The notes beneath the pieces were generated by a model. That model was not told the DNA's origin. It ran no database searches and saw only the letters and a program-made list of their open reading frames with translations. DNA of 64,000 bases from VXLM01 sp034421575 (GTDB lineage Bacteria; Chloroflexota; Dehalococcoidia; Lucifugimonadales; VXLM01). The stretch lies in assembly GCA_034421575.1 (NCBI GenBank), contig DAOUKG010000017.1, forward strand, positions 43,556 to 107,555, given 5' to 3'. Positions within the stretch are counted from its first letter, which is position 1. Every line of letters begins with the position of its first letter. A program made the position numbers and the translations under genes. Below, in pieces: positions 1-8,809 of the stretch.

Positions 1-1806
1 CCCAAAGCGATACCGGCAGTGCAGGGACAGACCGTTGCCGTGCCCATAACCTTCGACGCCGACGGCGCGACTGTGTCGGACATAACCTTCTCCGTGGACT
101 ACGACGAATCGTGTTTGGAGTTCGACGATACGGGTCCCGGTCCAGGAGACATCCCATACTCAGTCACGTTTCCAGAACGGTTGGCACAGTTTAGAGAGAA
201 GTTGGTCAACCACAACCCGGAAGACGCGGACGGGGAGATCGACACCGTCATCAAGGACAATGTTGCCCCGTTTGCCGCGATGCCGGACGGAGTGATTATG
301 AAGATCACTTTCACCGTCACCGCGGGCGCATCATGTAGCCAAGCGGAAGCAGGAGTGCGATTTTCATCCGACCCTCCGGCGATGTACGGAAATGACAAGG
401 GAGTCCCTCTGGATGGCACGACGGAAGACGGCTCGATACGGATCTCGACGCCCACTCCCACACCCACATCCACTGCGACCGCCACGCCCACATTCACACC
501 TACTCCTACGCATACTCCGACCGCCACGCCGGTACCGGCCAACCCGTCGCTCAGCATCCCCGAATCGATACCCGCAATACCCGGGCAGACGGTCGTCGTG
601 CCAATCACGTTCGATTCGGACGGCGCGGAGATCTCCGGCGTGACCTTCTCGCTGCAATACGATCGGTCCTGCCTGAGTTTCGATCCGACTGACGACAACT
701 TGGACGGACTCCCGGACTCCGCAAGCCTGCACCTTCCGGCAGCGTTCCAAAGGTTGCTTGTGGCTGAAGCGCCTGAGGACTCCGACAGGGAGATCGACGT
801 CGTCCTCACCGACCTCGTGTTTCCGTTCGAGGCCATGCCCGACGGCCTGATCGCAAGCATCGAATTGAACGTCGATGACGGTCCGGCATGTTGGGGAGAG
901 ACCATAGTTGTGGGGTTTTGGGCAGACACTCCTCCTACCTACTTCGTCACCAGCGGGGAGGAGGTGACAGGCATGACGCACGGCGGTTCCGTCACGATCT
1001 CGAATCCTCCGCCTACCGCGACTCACACGGCCACGCCGACTCACACGGCCACGCCGACTCACACGCCCACGTTCACGCCTACGCCGACTCCTACCTTCAC
1101 TCCTACTCCTACAGCCACGCCTACGCCGACTTTCACGCCCACCTTCACGCCTACGTCGACTCCCACTCACACGGCTACACCAACTCCGACATTTACGCCC
1201 ACGCCTACTGCAACAGCCACTTTCACTCCTACACCTACCGCCACCTCCACGAACACACCGACGCCCACGCCTACTCCGACGGCCACCGCGACTCCAACGT
1301 TTACGCCCACGCCTACCGCGACGGCCACCTTCACCCCCACACCTACGTCCACACAGATGCCGGTCATGGACGGTCCGTCGCTCACCATTCCAGGTGAGAT
1401 CCCAGGCACACCGGGGCAGACCGTGATCGTCCCCATCTCATTCGACGCCGACGACAATGCCATCTCCGTGCTGACGTTCTCAATCGACTTCGACCAGGCG
1501 TGTCTGAGCTTTGATTCATCAACGGGAGTCGCATTCAAGGTGCCTACGTCCTTCTTGACGCAGGCGATGTACAACTCAGGCGATACCGACGGGGAGATCG
1601 ACTTTACCGTGTATGGTCTGAGGGCCACTCTGCCCGACGGCGCGATTGTGGAGATCACGTTCACAGCGAGCTCCGAACAGGGCTGCCGGGGAGCGACGGC
1701 GGACGTGGGCTTTTCCGACAGCCCAAGCGCCACATTCGGGGACGATCGATTCAGGCCAGTGCAGGGCTGGACGCAGGACGGCTCCGTCAAGATCACCGAC
1801 GGCTAG
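1..1806 (+). CDS. Multi-cohesin extracellular protein (5' end outside window)
   Basis: The reading frame is open to the left edge, so the N-terminus and any signal peptide are missing; 601 residues are visible. Three homologous beta-rich domains of about 140 residues each open with the same signature (PGQTV-VPI-F) followed by FS-DYD--CL-FD, typical of cohesin-type modules. They are joined by Thr/Pro linkers at about residues 145-180 and 335-450. Cohesins normally bind dockerins and build surface scaffolds, but no dockerin or anchor is visible here. The protein ends cleanly after the third module. A surface or secreted scaffold or adhesion role is inference. Confidence 0.75.
   Translation, partial: PKAIPAVQGQTVAVPITFDADGATVSDITFSVDYDESCLEFDDTGPGPGDIPYSVTFPERLAQFREKLVNHNPEDADGEIDTVIKDNVAPFAAMPDGVIMKITFTVTAGASCSQAEAGVRFSSDPPAMYGNDKGVPLDGTTEDGSIRISTPTPTPTSTATATPTFTPTPTHTPTATPVPANPSLSIPESIPAIPGQTVVVPITFDSDGAEISGVTFSLQYDRSCLSFDPTDDNLDGLPDSASLHLPAAFQRLLVAEAPEDSDREIDVVLTDLVFPFEAMPDGLIASIELNVDDGPACWGETIVVGFWADTPPTYFVTSGEEVTGMTHGGSVTISNPPPTATHTATPTHTATPTHTPTFTPTPTPTFTPTPTATPTPTFTPTFTPTSTPTHTATPTPTFTPTPTATATFTPTPTATSTNTPTPTPTPTATATPTFTPTPTATATFTPTPTSTQMPVMDGPSLTIPGEIPGTPGQTVIVPISFDADDNAISVLTFSIDFDQACLSFDSSTGVAFKVPTSFLTQAMYNSGDTDGEIDFTVYGLRATLPDGAIVEITFTASSEQGCRGATADVGFSDSPSATFGDDRFRPVQGWTQDGSVKITDG
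1014..1356 (+). repeat. Low-complexity Thr/Pro linker tract
   Basis: This DNA encodes a run of about 110 residues of Thr-Pro units with interspersed Ala, Phe, His and Ser, between the second and third cohesin-like modules. Repeated 6-12 base units (ACGCC, ACTCC, CACACG) make it prone to slippage and to misassembly. A shorter tract of the same kind lies at about 445-540. Confidence 0.85.
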
Positions 1807-1830
1807 CCCCCCGGTGCGGCAGACCTGCCA

Positions 1831-1947
1831 GTAACTGTCCAGAGTCGGTGAGACCGCTCGACACACACAGCCCACCGTCATACCCGCGAAAGCGGGTATC
1901 CATAGGGCTGGGAGATGTTCACCCCACGAATTCTGAACACGCACACC
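1831..1947. repeat. ~117-bp dispersed element, copy 1
   Basis: The element starts with GTAACTGTCCAGA and ends with TTCTGAACACGCACACC, so its ends are imperfect inverted repeats. Its centre is the palindrome TACCCGCGAAAGCGGGTA. The same plan recurs at 3115, 27543, 29749 and 55403. Confidence 0.75.
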
Positions 1948-1960
1948 TGCCATTCCCAAT

Positions 1961-1989
1961 TTGACAACACAGAACAAATAATCTATTCT
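1961..1989 (+). promoter_or_regulatory. Sigma-70-type promoter
   Basis: TTGACA at 1961-1966 and TATTCT at 1984-1989 are separated by exactly 17 bases, 35 bases ahead of the ATG at 2025. It probably drives the two small genes downstream. Confidence 0.65.
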
Positions 1990-2024
1990 CTGTTGAGAAC
2001 CCGACATGAAGGACCGACGCCCGC

Positions 2025-2606
2025 ATGGACATAAACGAGATGAAAGCCCTCGGCTTCAACGACGAATACGACGTAGAAGCGACGGAACGAGCCCTCGGCA
2101 TTCGCTTCGGCGATTTCACACCCGAAGACCGCGGAACATGGAGATTGCAGAGCCTCTGCCTCAAGCAGTACGCCCTCACGCCGAGCTACGAACGAGCGGC
2201 CCGGAGGGCGGGAGTCACCGTCGGCGACGTGAAGGCGTGGGAGCGGTTCAACGTTCTCGGCTTCGTCAAGAGAAAGGAGGTCGCCGAGCTGCAGTTCTCC
2301 GAGACGATTGAGGAAATCCTCCAAGAAATGGCCCTGAGGCCGGACTCCCATCCGTCACTCCTGTTGGCCCTCTTACGCAAGCGCATTCCGGAAAAGTACG
2401 GTCACATCAAGGTACGGCGCATGACCGAAACAACATGGTCGACGGTCCTGAGGCAGTTGGCCGAGATGCATGGCCGCATCGTGCAGGAACGGGAACGCCT
2501 CCTCGACGAAGAGGAGCGACTCGTCAAGTCCGAGATGGAGGTCCGGGAGGTGGAGCGGGTGTCTTACCGGCAGTTGGACGACTCCGACAGGACAAGGAAC
2601 AACTAG
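2025..2606 (+). CDS. Helix-turn-helix protein resembling small phage terminase/phBC6A51-type proteins
   Basis: A soluble 193-residue protein. A helix-turn-helix-like stretch lies around residues 53-75 (YERAARRAGVTVGDVKAWE). It is followed by a segment about residues 107-125 ending in RIPEKYGHI, which resembles the -L-A-RPEKY- segment common in small terminase-like HTH proteins. The C-terminal third is charged and probably coiled coil. No large terminase, portal or integrase is nearby, so a phage origin is only suggested. It may be a chromosomal DNA-binding protein. A good promoter lies just upstream and another small gene follows 55 bases later. Confidence 0.5.
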   Translation: MDINEMKALGFNDEYDVEATERALGIRFGDFTPEDRGTWRLQSLCLKQYALTPSYERAARRAGVTVGDVKAWERFNVLGFVKRKEVAELQFSETIEEILQEMALRPDSHPSLLLALLRKRIPEKYGHIKVRRMTETTWSTVLRQLAEMHGRIVQERERLLDEEERLVKSEMEVREVERVSYRQLDDSDRTRNN

Positions 2607-2661
2607 CCGGGAACGTGGAGCGTGTATACCGAGATCAACTGAAGGGATGGTGGTTCGACAC

Positions 2662-3024
2662 ATGGATGACAGCAGTGGCCCGAATATGAGCTTCAATGCG
2701 TTTCTTAAAGATCTCATGGAGGACGAAGAGGAGACCCCCGGTTGGGCAATGCCCATCTTGGCGCAAATCGCCGACCAGGATGCTCGGACCTATGACCTCT
2801 ATCTTCTCAGGGCAACAGTGAGATTGGTCAAGAAGATCATGGCGGAGACAGGGCCGGAAGACATCGAACTATGGGCTAGGGATGATGAACAACTGCCCGA
2901 TTGGGCGCGGGTTGCCCTGCGCAGGTTCTTGAGTGAGGGGCGGGGATTTGGGAACCGTCGTCTGATCGCTGAGTGCGACACTCTGATCAACCTCATATCG
3001 GTGCGACTGGGGTTCGATGATTGA
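2662..3024 (+). CDS. Small acidic hypothetical protein
   Basis: A 120-residue soluble protein with no family I recognise, mostly predicted helix and rich in Asp and Glu. The frame is open further upstream to 2470, but that part overlaps the preceding gene in another frame. The ATG at 2662 is therefore preferred, with ATG 2647 and the internal ATG of NMSFN as alternatives. It probably shares a transcript with the preceding helix-turn-helix gene. No function can be assigned. Confidence 0.55.
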   Translation: MDDSSGPNMSFNAFLKDLMEDEEETPGWAMPILAQIADQDARTYDLYLLRATVRLVKKIMAETGPEDIELWARDDEQLPDWARVALRRFLSEGRGFGNRRLIAECDTLINLISVRLGFDD

Positions 3025-3407
3025 GCGTTCCGACGGAAGTGGAGTGGCGCCAAATGACCCACGCCCAAAGAGCAATAGGCCCCCTTCCCTCCGATCTAGA
3101 CCCTACGTAATTGAGCAACTGTTCAGATTTCGTGAGAGCTCTTCATGCACACAGTCGCCGTCATACCCGCGAAAGCGGGTATCCACAGGGGTGGGGGTAT
3201 TCGTCTCATCACACTCACTTGGTATAACAAGCCAGATGTCACAAAATGTCACACCATGCCACAAATTTCGAGTTTTTCCGTGGCTATCGTTCGGTCCCCA
3301 ACCGTACACACAACTTTACAATAACAAGCCGAAATGGCACGAAATGGCACCCCATGGCACAAATCTCGAGTTTTTCCATGGTTATCGTAACGTTGTCGGG
3401 CCCCGAG
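3025..3407. repeat. Intergenic region: dispersed element copy 2 and a direct duplication
   Basis: No gene is visible. 3115-3220 is a second, partly decayed copy of the ~117-bp element (CAACTGTTCAGA start, palindromic core TACCCGCGAAAGCGGGTA at 3165-3182). 3224-3291 and 3321-3388 are imperfect direct repeats of about 68 bases sharing ATAACAAGCC at the start and CGAGTTTTTCC inside. The second copy contains three tandem ATGGCAC units. Confidence 0.7.
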
Positions 3408-5063
3408 TCAGTCCTCCTCGATCTTCGTACCCGACCCCTCGGTCAGCGTGACCCTCTGTCTTATGACTTGGTCCTCGAACACCTCGACCAGGCCGGAGGG
3501 CCAGCGCACCTCGATATCCACCGACCCTCCATGGCTCCCCAACCCGAAGGTGAGCCATGGGCTGTTGGTTGAGAGGCCGGACCCGGCGGAGACCTCCTGT
3601 ATGAGCACGTCGTTCCCGGCGTGTACTCGCACCAGCGCGCCGACTCCGTCCCGGTTGCTCTCTACCCCGACCGTCTTCACGGTGACCCAGGCGTTATCGC
3701 CCCCACGGTTGTGCAGCAGCAACGGCTCGCCTGTAGCTTCTGACGACTTGCTCGACACGACGACCATATCCACGAAGCCGTCGTTGTCGTAGTCCCCGGT
3801 GGCTGCGCCTCCCGGGAAGATGACCAGGTACTCTGCGGCCTCGAAAAACGATCCGTCCGCCCTGTTCACCCGGAGAGTGCCCAGGGGCGCGGAGTTCTCC
3901 AGGACATCGATATAGAAAACATCGGGATAGCGATCGTTGTCAAAGTCGGCGAAGCTCGCGGCCAGGCTGGCGCCAAATTCGCCGCTGACCAGTCCAACCT
4001 CCTGCTCCCCAACTGCTGTGTAGGTCCCGTCCCCGTTGTTTCTGAATATGGGCTTGTCGGTCCGCCCCGGGGCGAATATATCCAGGTCCCCGTCAAGATC
4101 ATAGTCTCCGAAGGCGAGCGCCATGCGGGAGTCATGGTCATAGTCCAGCGGGTGGCCGGAGGGAGAGAAGACCAGCCCTGCCTCAAACCCCACGTCGGTG
4201 AACGTCCCGTCCCCGTTGTTGCGAAGCAGCTCCGTTCGCACCAGGTCGAAGAAGCAGTTGGCGATGAAGATGTCCGTCCATCCGTCCAGGTTGTAGTCAC
4301 TGAACCGAGCGGAGCATGTCTCCAGATCGCCCTCGATGCCGGCCTTGTCGGTCACGTCGGCAAACGTGCGGTCGCCGTTGTTGAGATAGAGCCTGTCGCG
4401 GGAGTCGAAGGTGATGCCGGTTGCCACCAACCCCGAGGCGTAGAGGTCGAGATGCCCGTCGTTGTTGACATCGCCCAGCGCCAGGCTCCACGAGACCACG
4501 GGCCTGTCTATGCCGGCCGTCTCGCTGATGTCGTCGAAAGTACCGTCACAGTTGTTGGCGTAGACCCTGAAGCCGCTTGGCTTGTTTCCCTGGAAGCCGC
4601 CGTCGCCCGCCAGTATCAGGTCTGTGCAGCCGTCGTTGTCGATGTCCCCGGCGACCACCGCCGTGTTGCCCGTCTCGCTCGTGACGCCCGCCTCCTCAGC
4701 GACGTTGGTGAAAGTGCCATCCCCGTTGTTATGGAACAGGGCGTTCTTCGCTTCTCGCGTATTGGTGATGTACAGGTCGAGGAACCCGTCGCCGTCGTAG
4801 TCGAGCCATGCCGCGCCGCCTACTCCGTCGGAGTTCTTGTAGATGCCCTCGCGGACGAAGTCGAGCAGGTGGGACACGTCGACCAACGGCCGGTCGTCCG
4901 GTGGCTCCGGTGTGGGGGTCGGCTCATCGACCGTGGGCGCGGGAGTCGGCGCCACCGTCGGCTCCGGTGTTGGAATTGGGGTTGGCTCCGCGGACTGACC
5001 GCAGGCCGCCGCGAGCACTGCCGAGACTAACGCGATGAGACCGAGGAGGCTTCGGGCATCCAT
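3408..5063 (-). CDS. FG-GAP/VCBS repeat lipoprotein with ASPIC/UnbV domain (CRTAC1-like)
   Basis: A 551-residue exported lipoprotein. A signal peptide at residues 1-22 ends in the lipobox LAAAC, followed by a Pro/Thr linker to about residue 55. Seven FG-GAP units follow, each with a calcium-binding loop such as DYDGDG, DIDNDG, DVNNDG or DYDLDG. The last 75 residues match the ASPIC/UnbV domain (RDGVGALVRVHAG, then VRWPSG). The layout fits a surface-anchored beta-propeller binding protein; its ligand is unknown. The start at 5063 places the signal peptide at the N-terminus, although the frame is open to 5120. Confidence 0.85.
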   Translation of the reverse strand: MDARSLLGLIALVSAVLAAACGQSAEPTPIPTPEPTVAPTPAPTVDEPTPTPEPPDDRPLVDVSHLLDFVREGIYKNSDGVGGAAWLDYDGDGFLDLYITNTREAKNALFHNNGDGTFTNVAEEAGVTSETGNTAVVAGDIDNDGCTDLILAGDGGFQGNKPSGFRVYANNCDGTFDDISETAGIDRPVVSWSLALGDVNNDGHLDLYASGLVATGITFDSRDRLYLNNGDRTFADVTDKAGIEGDLETCSARFSDYNLDGWTDIFIANCFFDLVRTELLRNNGDGTFTDVGFEAGLVFSPSGHPLDYDHDSRMALAFGDYDLDGDLDIFAPGRTDKPIFRNNGDGTYTAVGEQEVGLVSGEFGASLAASFADFDNDRYPDVFYIDVLENSAPLGTLRVNRADGSFFEAAEYLVIFPGGAATGDYDNDGFVDMVVVSSKSSEATGEPLLLHNRGGDNAWVTVKTVGVESNRDGVGALVRVHAGNDVLIQEVSAGSGLSTNSPWLTFGLGSHGGSVDIEVRWPSGLVEVFEDQVIRQRVTLTEGSGTKIEED

Positions 5064-5182
5064 GCGTTGGCTCCTTGTGCGAATATCCGGTATCCTCGCC
5101 GAAGGGACGCCGCCTATCATCCCAGAATCATGTGATTTTTCCCATTTGCAGTGACCAATATGAAGGAGAAGAAGCCGCCGCT

Positions 5183-5686
5183 GTGAACGAGCCGGAGATC
5201 GTCCAAAAGGACGCGTTCACCCTTGTCGGGATGGAGGCGCGCTTCATCGGGGCCCTGTCGCCGGACGCCAATAACTTCAATGTGATACCGCCTCTCTGGG
5301 ACCGGTTCATCAATCGGCTCGGGGAGGTCGAAGGCCGGTCGGACGAGGCGACGTATGGCCTCGTCATCACTCGACCGGAGCGGGAGCGCTCCCACCCGGA
5401 TGAGCTGCTGTACGTCGCGGGCGTTGCCGTGCACGGGGTCGCCTCGCTTCCTGAAGGCATGGTCCGTCACAAGGTCCCAGCCTCAACGTTCGCGGTCTTC
5501 ACGCATCGCGGTCCCATAAGCAAACTCACGGAGACGGTGCGGATGGCGGTAGACGTCTGGCTGCCTAGCTCCGGCTGCCGGTGGAACGGGATCGAGGTTG
5601 AGCGCTACGACCATCGCTTCTCCTTTGAGTCGCCCCAAGAATCGGAGATGGAGACCTGGATGGGCATCGTCCCGTCAGACCGTTGA
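5183..5686 (+). CDS. GyrI-like effector-binding domain protein
   Basis: A 167-residue soluble protein of the stand-alone GyrI-like/AraC effector-binding family. The features seen are the opening FTLVGMEARF, the central PASTFAVFTHRGPISKLTETVRMAVDVWLP segment in pieces, and the closing beta strand. These proteins bind small amphipathic ligands, and some hydrolyse or sequester them. No DNA-binding domain is present. The GTG at 5183, preceded by GGAG, is preferred, although the frame is open to 5075. The stop lies 14 bases from the end of the convergent kinase gene. Confidence 0.65.
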   Translation: MNEPEIVQKDAFTLVGMEARFIGALSPDANNFNVIPPLWDRFINRLGEVEGRSDEATYGLVITRPERERSHPDELLYVAGVAVHGVASLPEGMVRHKVPASTFAVFTHRGPISKLTETVRMAVDVWLPSSGCRWNGIEVERYDHRFSFESPQESEMETWMGIVPSDR

Positions 5687-5699
5687 ATGGGCGAGTTCT

Positions 5700-7694
5700 C
5701 TATCCCTCCGTAGAGTGTTGTTGAGGCCCCTGCGACAGGAGGGTATTGGCGACCTCGGAGAGTGCCAGTGGATTCCCCTTGGTCTGGGTGTAGAGTCCCT
5801 TGACGAAGGTGGGTGACAGGGAGACGCCATAGTTGCCCTCGATCATCTCCATGATCTCATCCTCCGTGAGGTCGGAGAGCAGCACTCGCTGCAGAATCCT
5901 GCGACGCTTGAAATAGGCGAGGACCTCCGCCAAAGGATGGCTGTCCGGCATGGCGGATGTTGGCTCCATTGTCCCGATGAGGAACACCCGCATCGTATAC
6001 AGCTCGGGAACGATGAAGCGCACCATTGCCAGGGTCGAATCATCGGCGCGATGGAGATCGTCGAGGACGATTACGAGAGGATTTTCCTCGGACGCCGCCT
6101 TGAGGAAGCTCGTAAACGCTTCATACAGGCGGAAGCTCGGCTGCTGAGGATCGTCCATATCGGGCGGAGGCTCAAGACCGGCGAGCTTCTGGCGAACGTC
6201 TGCCACTATCACGGCGATCTCAGCCGCGCTTTCGCCCATCTCGCGTTCGAGCTGCTCCCCATCGGTTCTCTGCACGTGGGATCGGATGGCCTGCACCCAG
6301 GGCCAGTAGGCGGTGGACGCGCCCGCCTCATCCGCTCTGCCCCAAAGTACCTCCGCGCCCCGTTCCTCCGCGAAGACGGCCAGCTCATGGGCGATTCTGC
6401 TCTTCCCTATGCCCGGCTCGCCCTCGATCATGAGAAAACGCCCGCGCCCGGACATGGTCTCCTCGAGGCCGGAGTGTAGTACGGCGATTTGCTCGTCCCG
6501 TCCGACGAAGACTCCGCCAACCATGTCTTCCAGCGAATCTATGCTGAGACTGGAGGTGTGCATCCCGCTTGACGAAGAGCCGTTTCCCCGGGACTGTTTC
6601 CCGCTCACCTGGATATTGTCGAGGGCCTTGATGACTTCTGCCGCCGACTTTGGCCTTCTCTTCGGGTCCTTGGCAAGCAGGCGCAGAATGAGTGCTTCGA
6701 GCGGTCTCGGGCAGTACGGGTTGTGCCAGACCGGGGACACCGGCTCCGTTTCCAGGTGCTGACGCACCACCGAGGGCGTGTCATATCCCATGAAGGGGGG
6801 TCTTCCACAGACCATCTCGTAGAGGACCACACCGAGGGCGTACAGGTCGGCGCGTGGAGTCACTTCGCTGCCGGTGATCTGCTCGGGCGACATGTAGGTC
6901 ACCGTGCCGACGATGTTGCCGGACTGGGTTACCCCGGCCCGGTTGCGCGTCTTGGCAAGTCCGAAGTCTCCGATCTTGGCCGTGCCGTCCTTGGTGAGCC
7001 AGATGTTGCCGGGCTTGACGTCACGATGCACGATGCCGTTTGAGTGGGCGAAATCAAGGCCGCGGCATACCTGTCTCGTCAGCCGAATTACGTCGTGAAG
7101 CGGCGGCCGTCCATTTGGCGCTTCCTCTATGAGACTCGCCACGTCACCCCGGCCCATCAATTCCGAGACCAGGTACGGGTGAGGCTCCTTTGCGTCTTTA
7201 GGCACGAACTCACCGAAATCGAACACCGTAACGATGTGAGGGTGCGAACCGAGCCTTCCCATGGCCTGCGCTTCAAGGGTGATCCGCTGTCGCGAAACGG
7301 CGTCCAAGGTCTCGACCTTGACAACGGCAATCGCAACGTCGCGGTCGAGGAGGGAGTCCCTGGCCTCGTATACGTGCTTCTTCGCTCCCTCGCCAATCAT
7401 CCTGCCCAGCGAGTAGCGCCCGTTGATCACGGTAGCCGACGCACCCGATAGGTCCATGGACACCGACGAGTGAGCAGCCTGTCCGGTCGCGAACTCACTG
7501 GAAGAGTCTTCGCCAAGGGCCCTTTGCGCCGCGGCTAGGAACGCCTGCGCGTCCACGTTGTTCGGTTCGAGTGCCAGCACGTCATTGCACTTTTCGCGGA
7601 CGGCCTCCCACTGCCGCGAGATGACCGCCTCCTCCAACTCTTCGAGAAGCCTCACGACCTGACGCTGTACCCGCACACTGCTGACGAGAGTCAT
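5700..7694 (-). CDS. Ser/Thr protein kinase fused to an AAA-type ATPase
   Basis: A 664-residue cytosolic protein. Residues 1-60 form a TPR-like helical pair. Residues about 93-360 are a Hanks-type kinase with RMIGEGA, catalytic loop HRDVKPGN, DFGLA and the MSPEQ activation segment. Residues about 390-640 are an AAA_16-type ATPase with Walker A GEPGIGKS and Walker B VIVLDDLHRAD. PknK-like relatives usually continue into a long TPR or LuxR-type output region, but this one stops right after the ATPase, so it lacks that output module or acts through partners. A GAAAGG site lies 6 bases before the ATG. Substrates are unknown. Confidence 0.85.
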   Translation of the reverse strand: MTLVSSVRVQRQVVRLLEELEEAVISRQWEAVREKCNDVLALEPNNVDAQAFLAAAQRALGEDSSSEFATGQAAHSSVSMDLSGASATVINGRYSLGRMIGEGAKKHVYEARDSLLDRDVAIAVVKVETLDAVSRQRITLEAQAMGRLGSHPHIVTVFDFGEFVPKDAKEPHPYLVSELMGRGDVASLIEEAPNGRPPLHDVIRLTRQVCRGLDFAHSNGIVHRDVKPGNIWLTKDGTAKIGDFGLAKTRNRAGVTQSGNIVGTVTYMSPEQITGSEVTPRADLYALGVVLYEMVCGRPPFMGYDTPSVVRQHLETEPVSPVWHNPYCPRPLEALILRLLAKDPKRRPKSAAEVIKALDNIQVSGKQSRGNGSSSSGMHTSSLSIDSLEDMVGGVFVGRDEQIAVLHSGLEETMSGRGRFLMIEGEPGIGKSRIAHELAVFAEERGAEVLWGRADEAGASTAYWPWVQAIRSHVQRTDGEQLEREMGESAAEIAVIVADVRQKLAGLEPPPDMDDPQQPSFRLYEAFTSFLKAASEENPLVIVLDDLHRADDSTLAMVRFIVPELYTMRVFLIGTMEPTSAMPDSHPLAEVLAYFKRRRILQRVLLSDLTEDEIMEMIEGNYGVSLSPTFVKGLYTQTKGNPLALSEVANTLLSQGPQQHSTEG

Positions 7695-7840
7695 TGTAGC
7701 CTTTCAAAATCGGAGTGTTTTTAGATTATGACCAAAGGAGTTTTCGACTTCTAGCGTATTTTCCCTCTTGTATTTGCAGACTTTGCGGACTCTTGCGGGA
7801 AATCGCTATCCTAATGCCCTTAGGGTGTCTAAAAGGGATT

Positions 7841-7931
7841 CCGTTCACCCCCGTATCAAGTACGGGGCAAGCTCTGAGCCTGTCGAAGGGTGTCAGCGTC
7901 GTTTATGGTTCGACAAGCTCACCACGAACGG
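7841..7931. repeat. GTTCGACA-type dispersed inverted repeat carrying a mini-palindrome
   Basis: The arms CCGTTCACC...TGAGCCTGTCGAAGGG and GGTTCGACAAGCTCACC...GAACGG are inverted copies. The left arm is split by a 25-bp palindromic insert at about 7850-7875 (CCCGTATCAAGTACGGGG). The rest of 7695-7984 shows no gene. Confidence 0.75.
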
Positions 7932-7984
7932 TTTTGACGGGCTTTTAGGCACGCTCTTACTCCAAATCGCGAGAGGAACCAACG

Positions 7985-8458
7985 ATGGGCGACGACATAA
8001 CAACAAGAAAGGCCATCCCCTCCGACTTCGACACGCTGTTTGAGTTATTCATCGACAGCGGCGGCGGAAGGATGGGGAGCAAGCGTGACCTTCTGCGGAA
8101 CGGACTCCGCAAGCTGCTGTCCTCGCCCGAGCTGGGCTTCATCATCGTCGCGGAGGCGGACGGGGCAATTGTCGGAAAGCTGCGTGTGCAGTTCGAGTGG
8201 AGCCCGTATCGCGACGGAACGTTCTGGTGGGTGGAGAACGTCTACGTGGCGCCCGAATGGAGGAGGAAGGGCGTCTACACCGCCATGCACAAGCACGTCC
8301 ATGACGCGGCGGAGGCCGATCCCACAATCTGCGGCATCAGGCTATACGCAGAGGAGTACAACCACGGAGCGCGCAGGACCTACGAGAGCGTCGGGATGAA
8401 CGGATTCATGGCGGAAATGTTCGAGACGGACTTCGTGTACGGCCCGCGTCCGGCGTGA
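7985..8458 (+). CDS. GNAT-family N-acetyltransferase
   Basis: A 157-residue acyl-CoA-dependent acetyltransferase. Motif A for CoA binding is visible as VENVYVAPEWRRKGVYTAM, around residues 80-98. The C-terminal NHGARRTYESVGM element is also present. Residues 1-20 (TTRKAIPSDFDTLFEL) are the usual opening helix. Its length is typical of a single-domain GNAT. GAGAGG lies 9 bases before the ATG. The acceptor substrate cannot be predicted. It stands alone between a repeat region and the convergent toxin-antitoxin pair. Confidence 0.85.
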   Translation: MGDDITTRKAIPSDFDTLFELFIDSGGGRMGSKRDLLRNGLRKLLSSPELGFIIVAEADGAIVGKLRVQFEWSPYRDGTFWWVENVYVAPEWRRKGVYTAMHKHVHDAAEADPTICGIRLYAEEYNHGARRTYESVGMNGFMAEMFETDFVYGPRPA

Positions 8459-8480
8459 CCGAAGGGCCGTCGATGCCGCG

Positions 8481-8795
8481 CTAAGGAGTCTCGGCCAACT
8501 CATAAGGCCGGATTTTCTTTATCTGATCCGCTTCAGCACGCTGGGTACGATAAAGATCCCAGCGGAGTTGCAGGTTCATCCAAAAGTCCGGGGAGGTGCC
8601 AAAGAACCTCGAAAGGCGTATGGCCGTGCTCGGCGTGACCCCGCGACGTCCATGGACGACCTCGTTGACACGCTGGTAGGGTACCTGGATCGCGTTGGCC
8701 AAAGCCTGCTGAGTCATCCCCATGGGCAAGAGGAACTCATGCAGCAACATCTCCCCGGGATGTGTCGGTTCCCGGTCAGTTGGAATGCGAACCAT
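8481..8795 (-). CDS. higA: HigA-type antitoxin
   Basis: A 104-residue XRE-fold antitoxin of the HigA/VapI group. The opening HPGEMLLHEFL, then MTQQALANAIQVPYQRVNEVVHGRRGVTPSTAIRLSRFF, is the classic family pattern with the recognition helix around residues 40-50. It should bind and neutralise the HigB encoded 14 bases upstream and repress the shared promoter. The toxin-first gene order is usual for hig loci. Confidence 0.92.
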   Translation of the reverse strand: MVRIPTDREPTHPGEMLLHEFLLPMGMTQQALANAIQVPYQRVNEVVHGRRGVTPSTAIRLSRFFGTSPDFWMNLQLRWDLYRTQRAEADQIKKIRPYELAETP

Positions 8796-8809
8796 GTGCA
8801 GCCTCCTCC

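Noticed and set aside
1014..1356. Repeated DNA suggestive of a CRISPR-like or tandem array
   Set aside because: It has no constant repeat and spacer; it is in frame and encodes a Thr/Pro linker.
99..1796. Minus-strand frames opposite the cohesin gene, rich in Val-Gly repeats
   Set aside because: They are reverse reading of the Thr/Pro linker codons; the plus-strand frame shows real domains.
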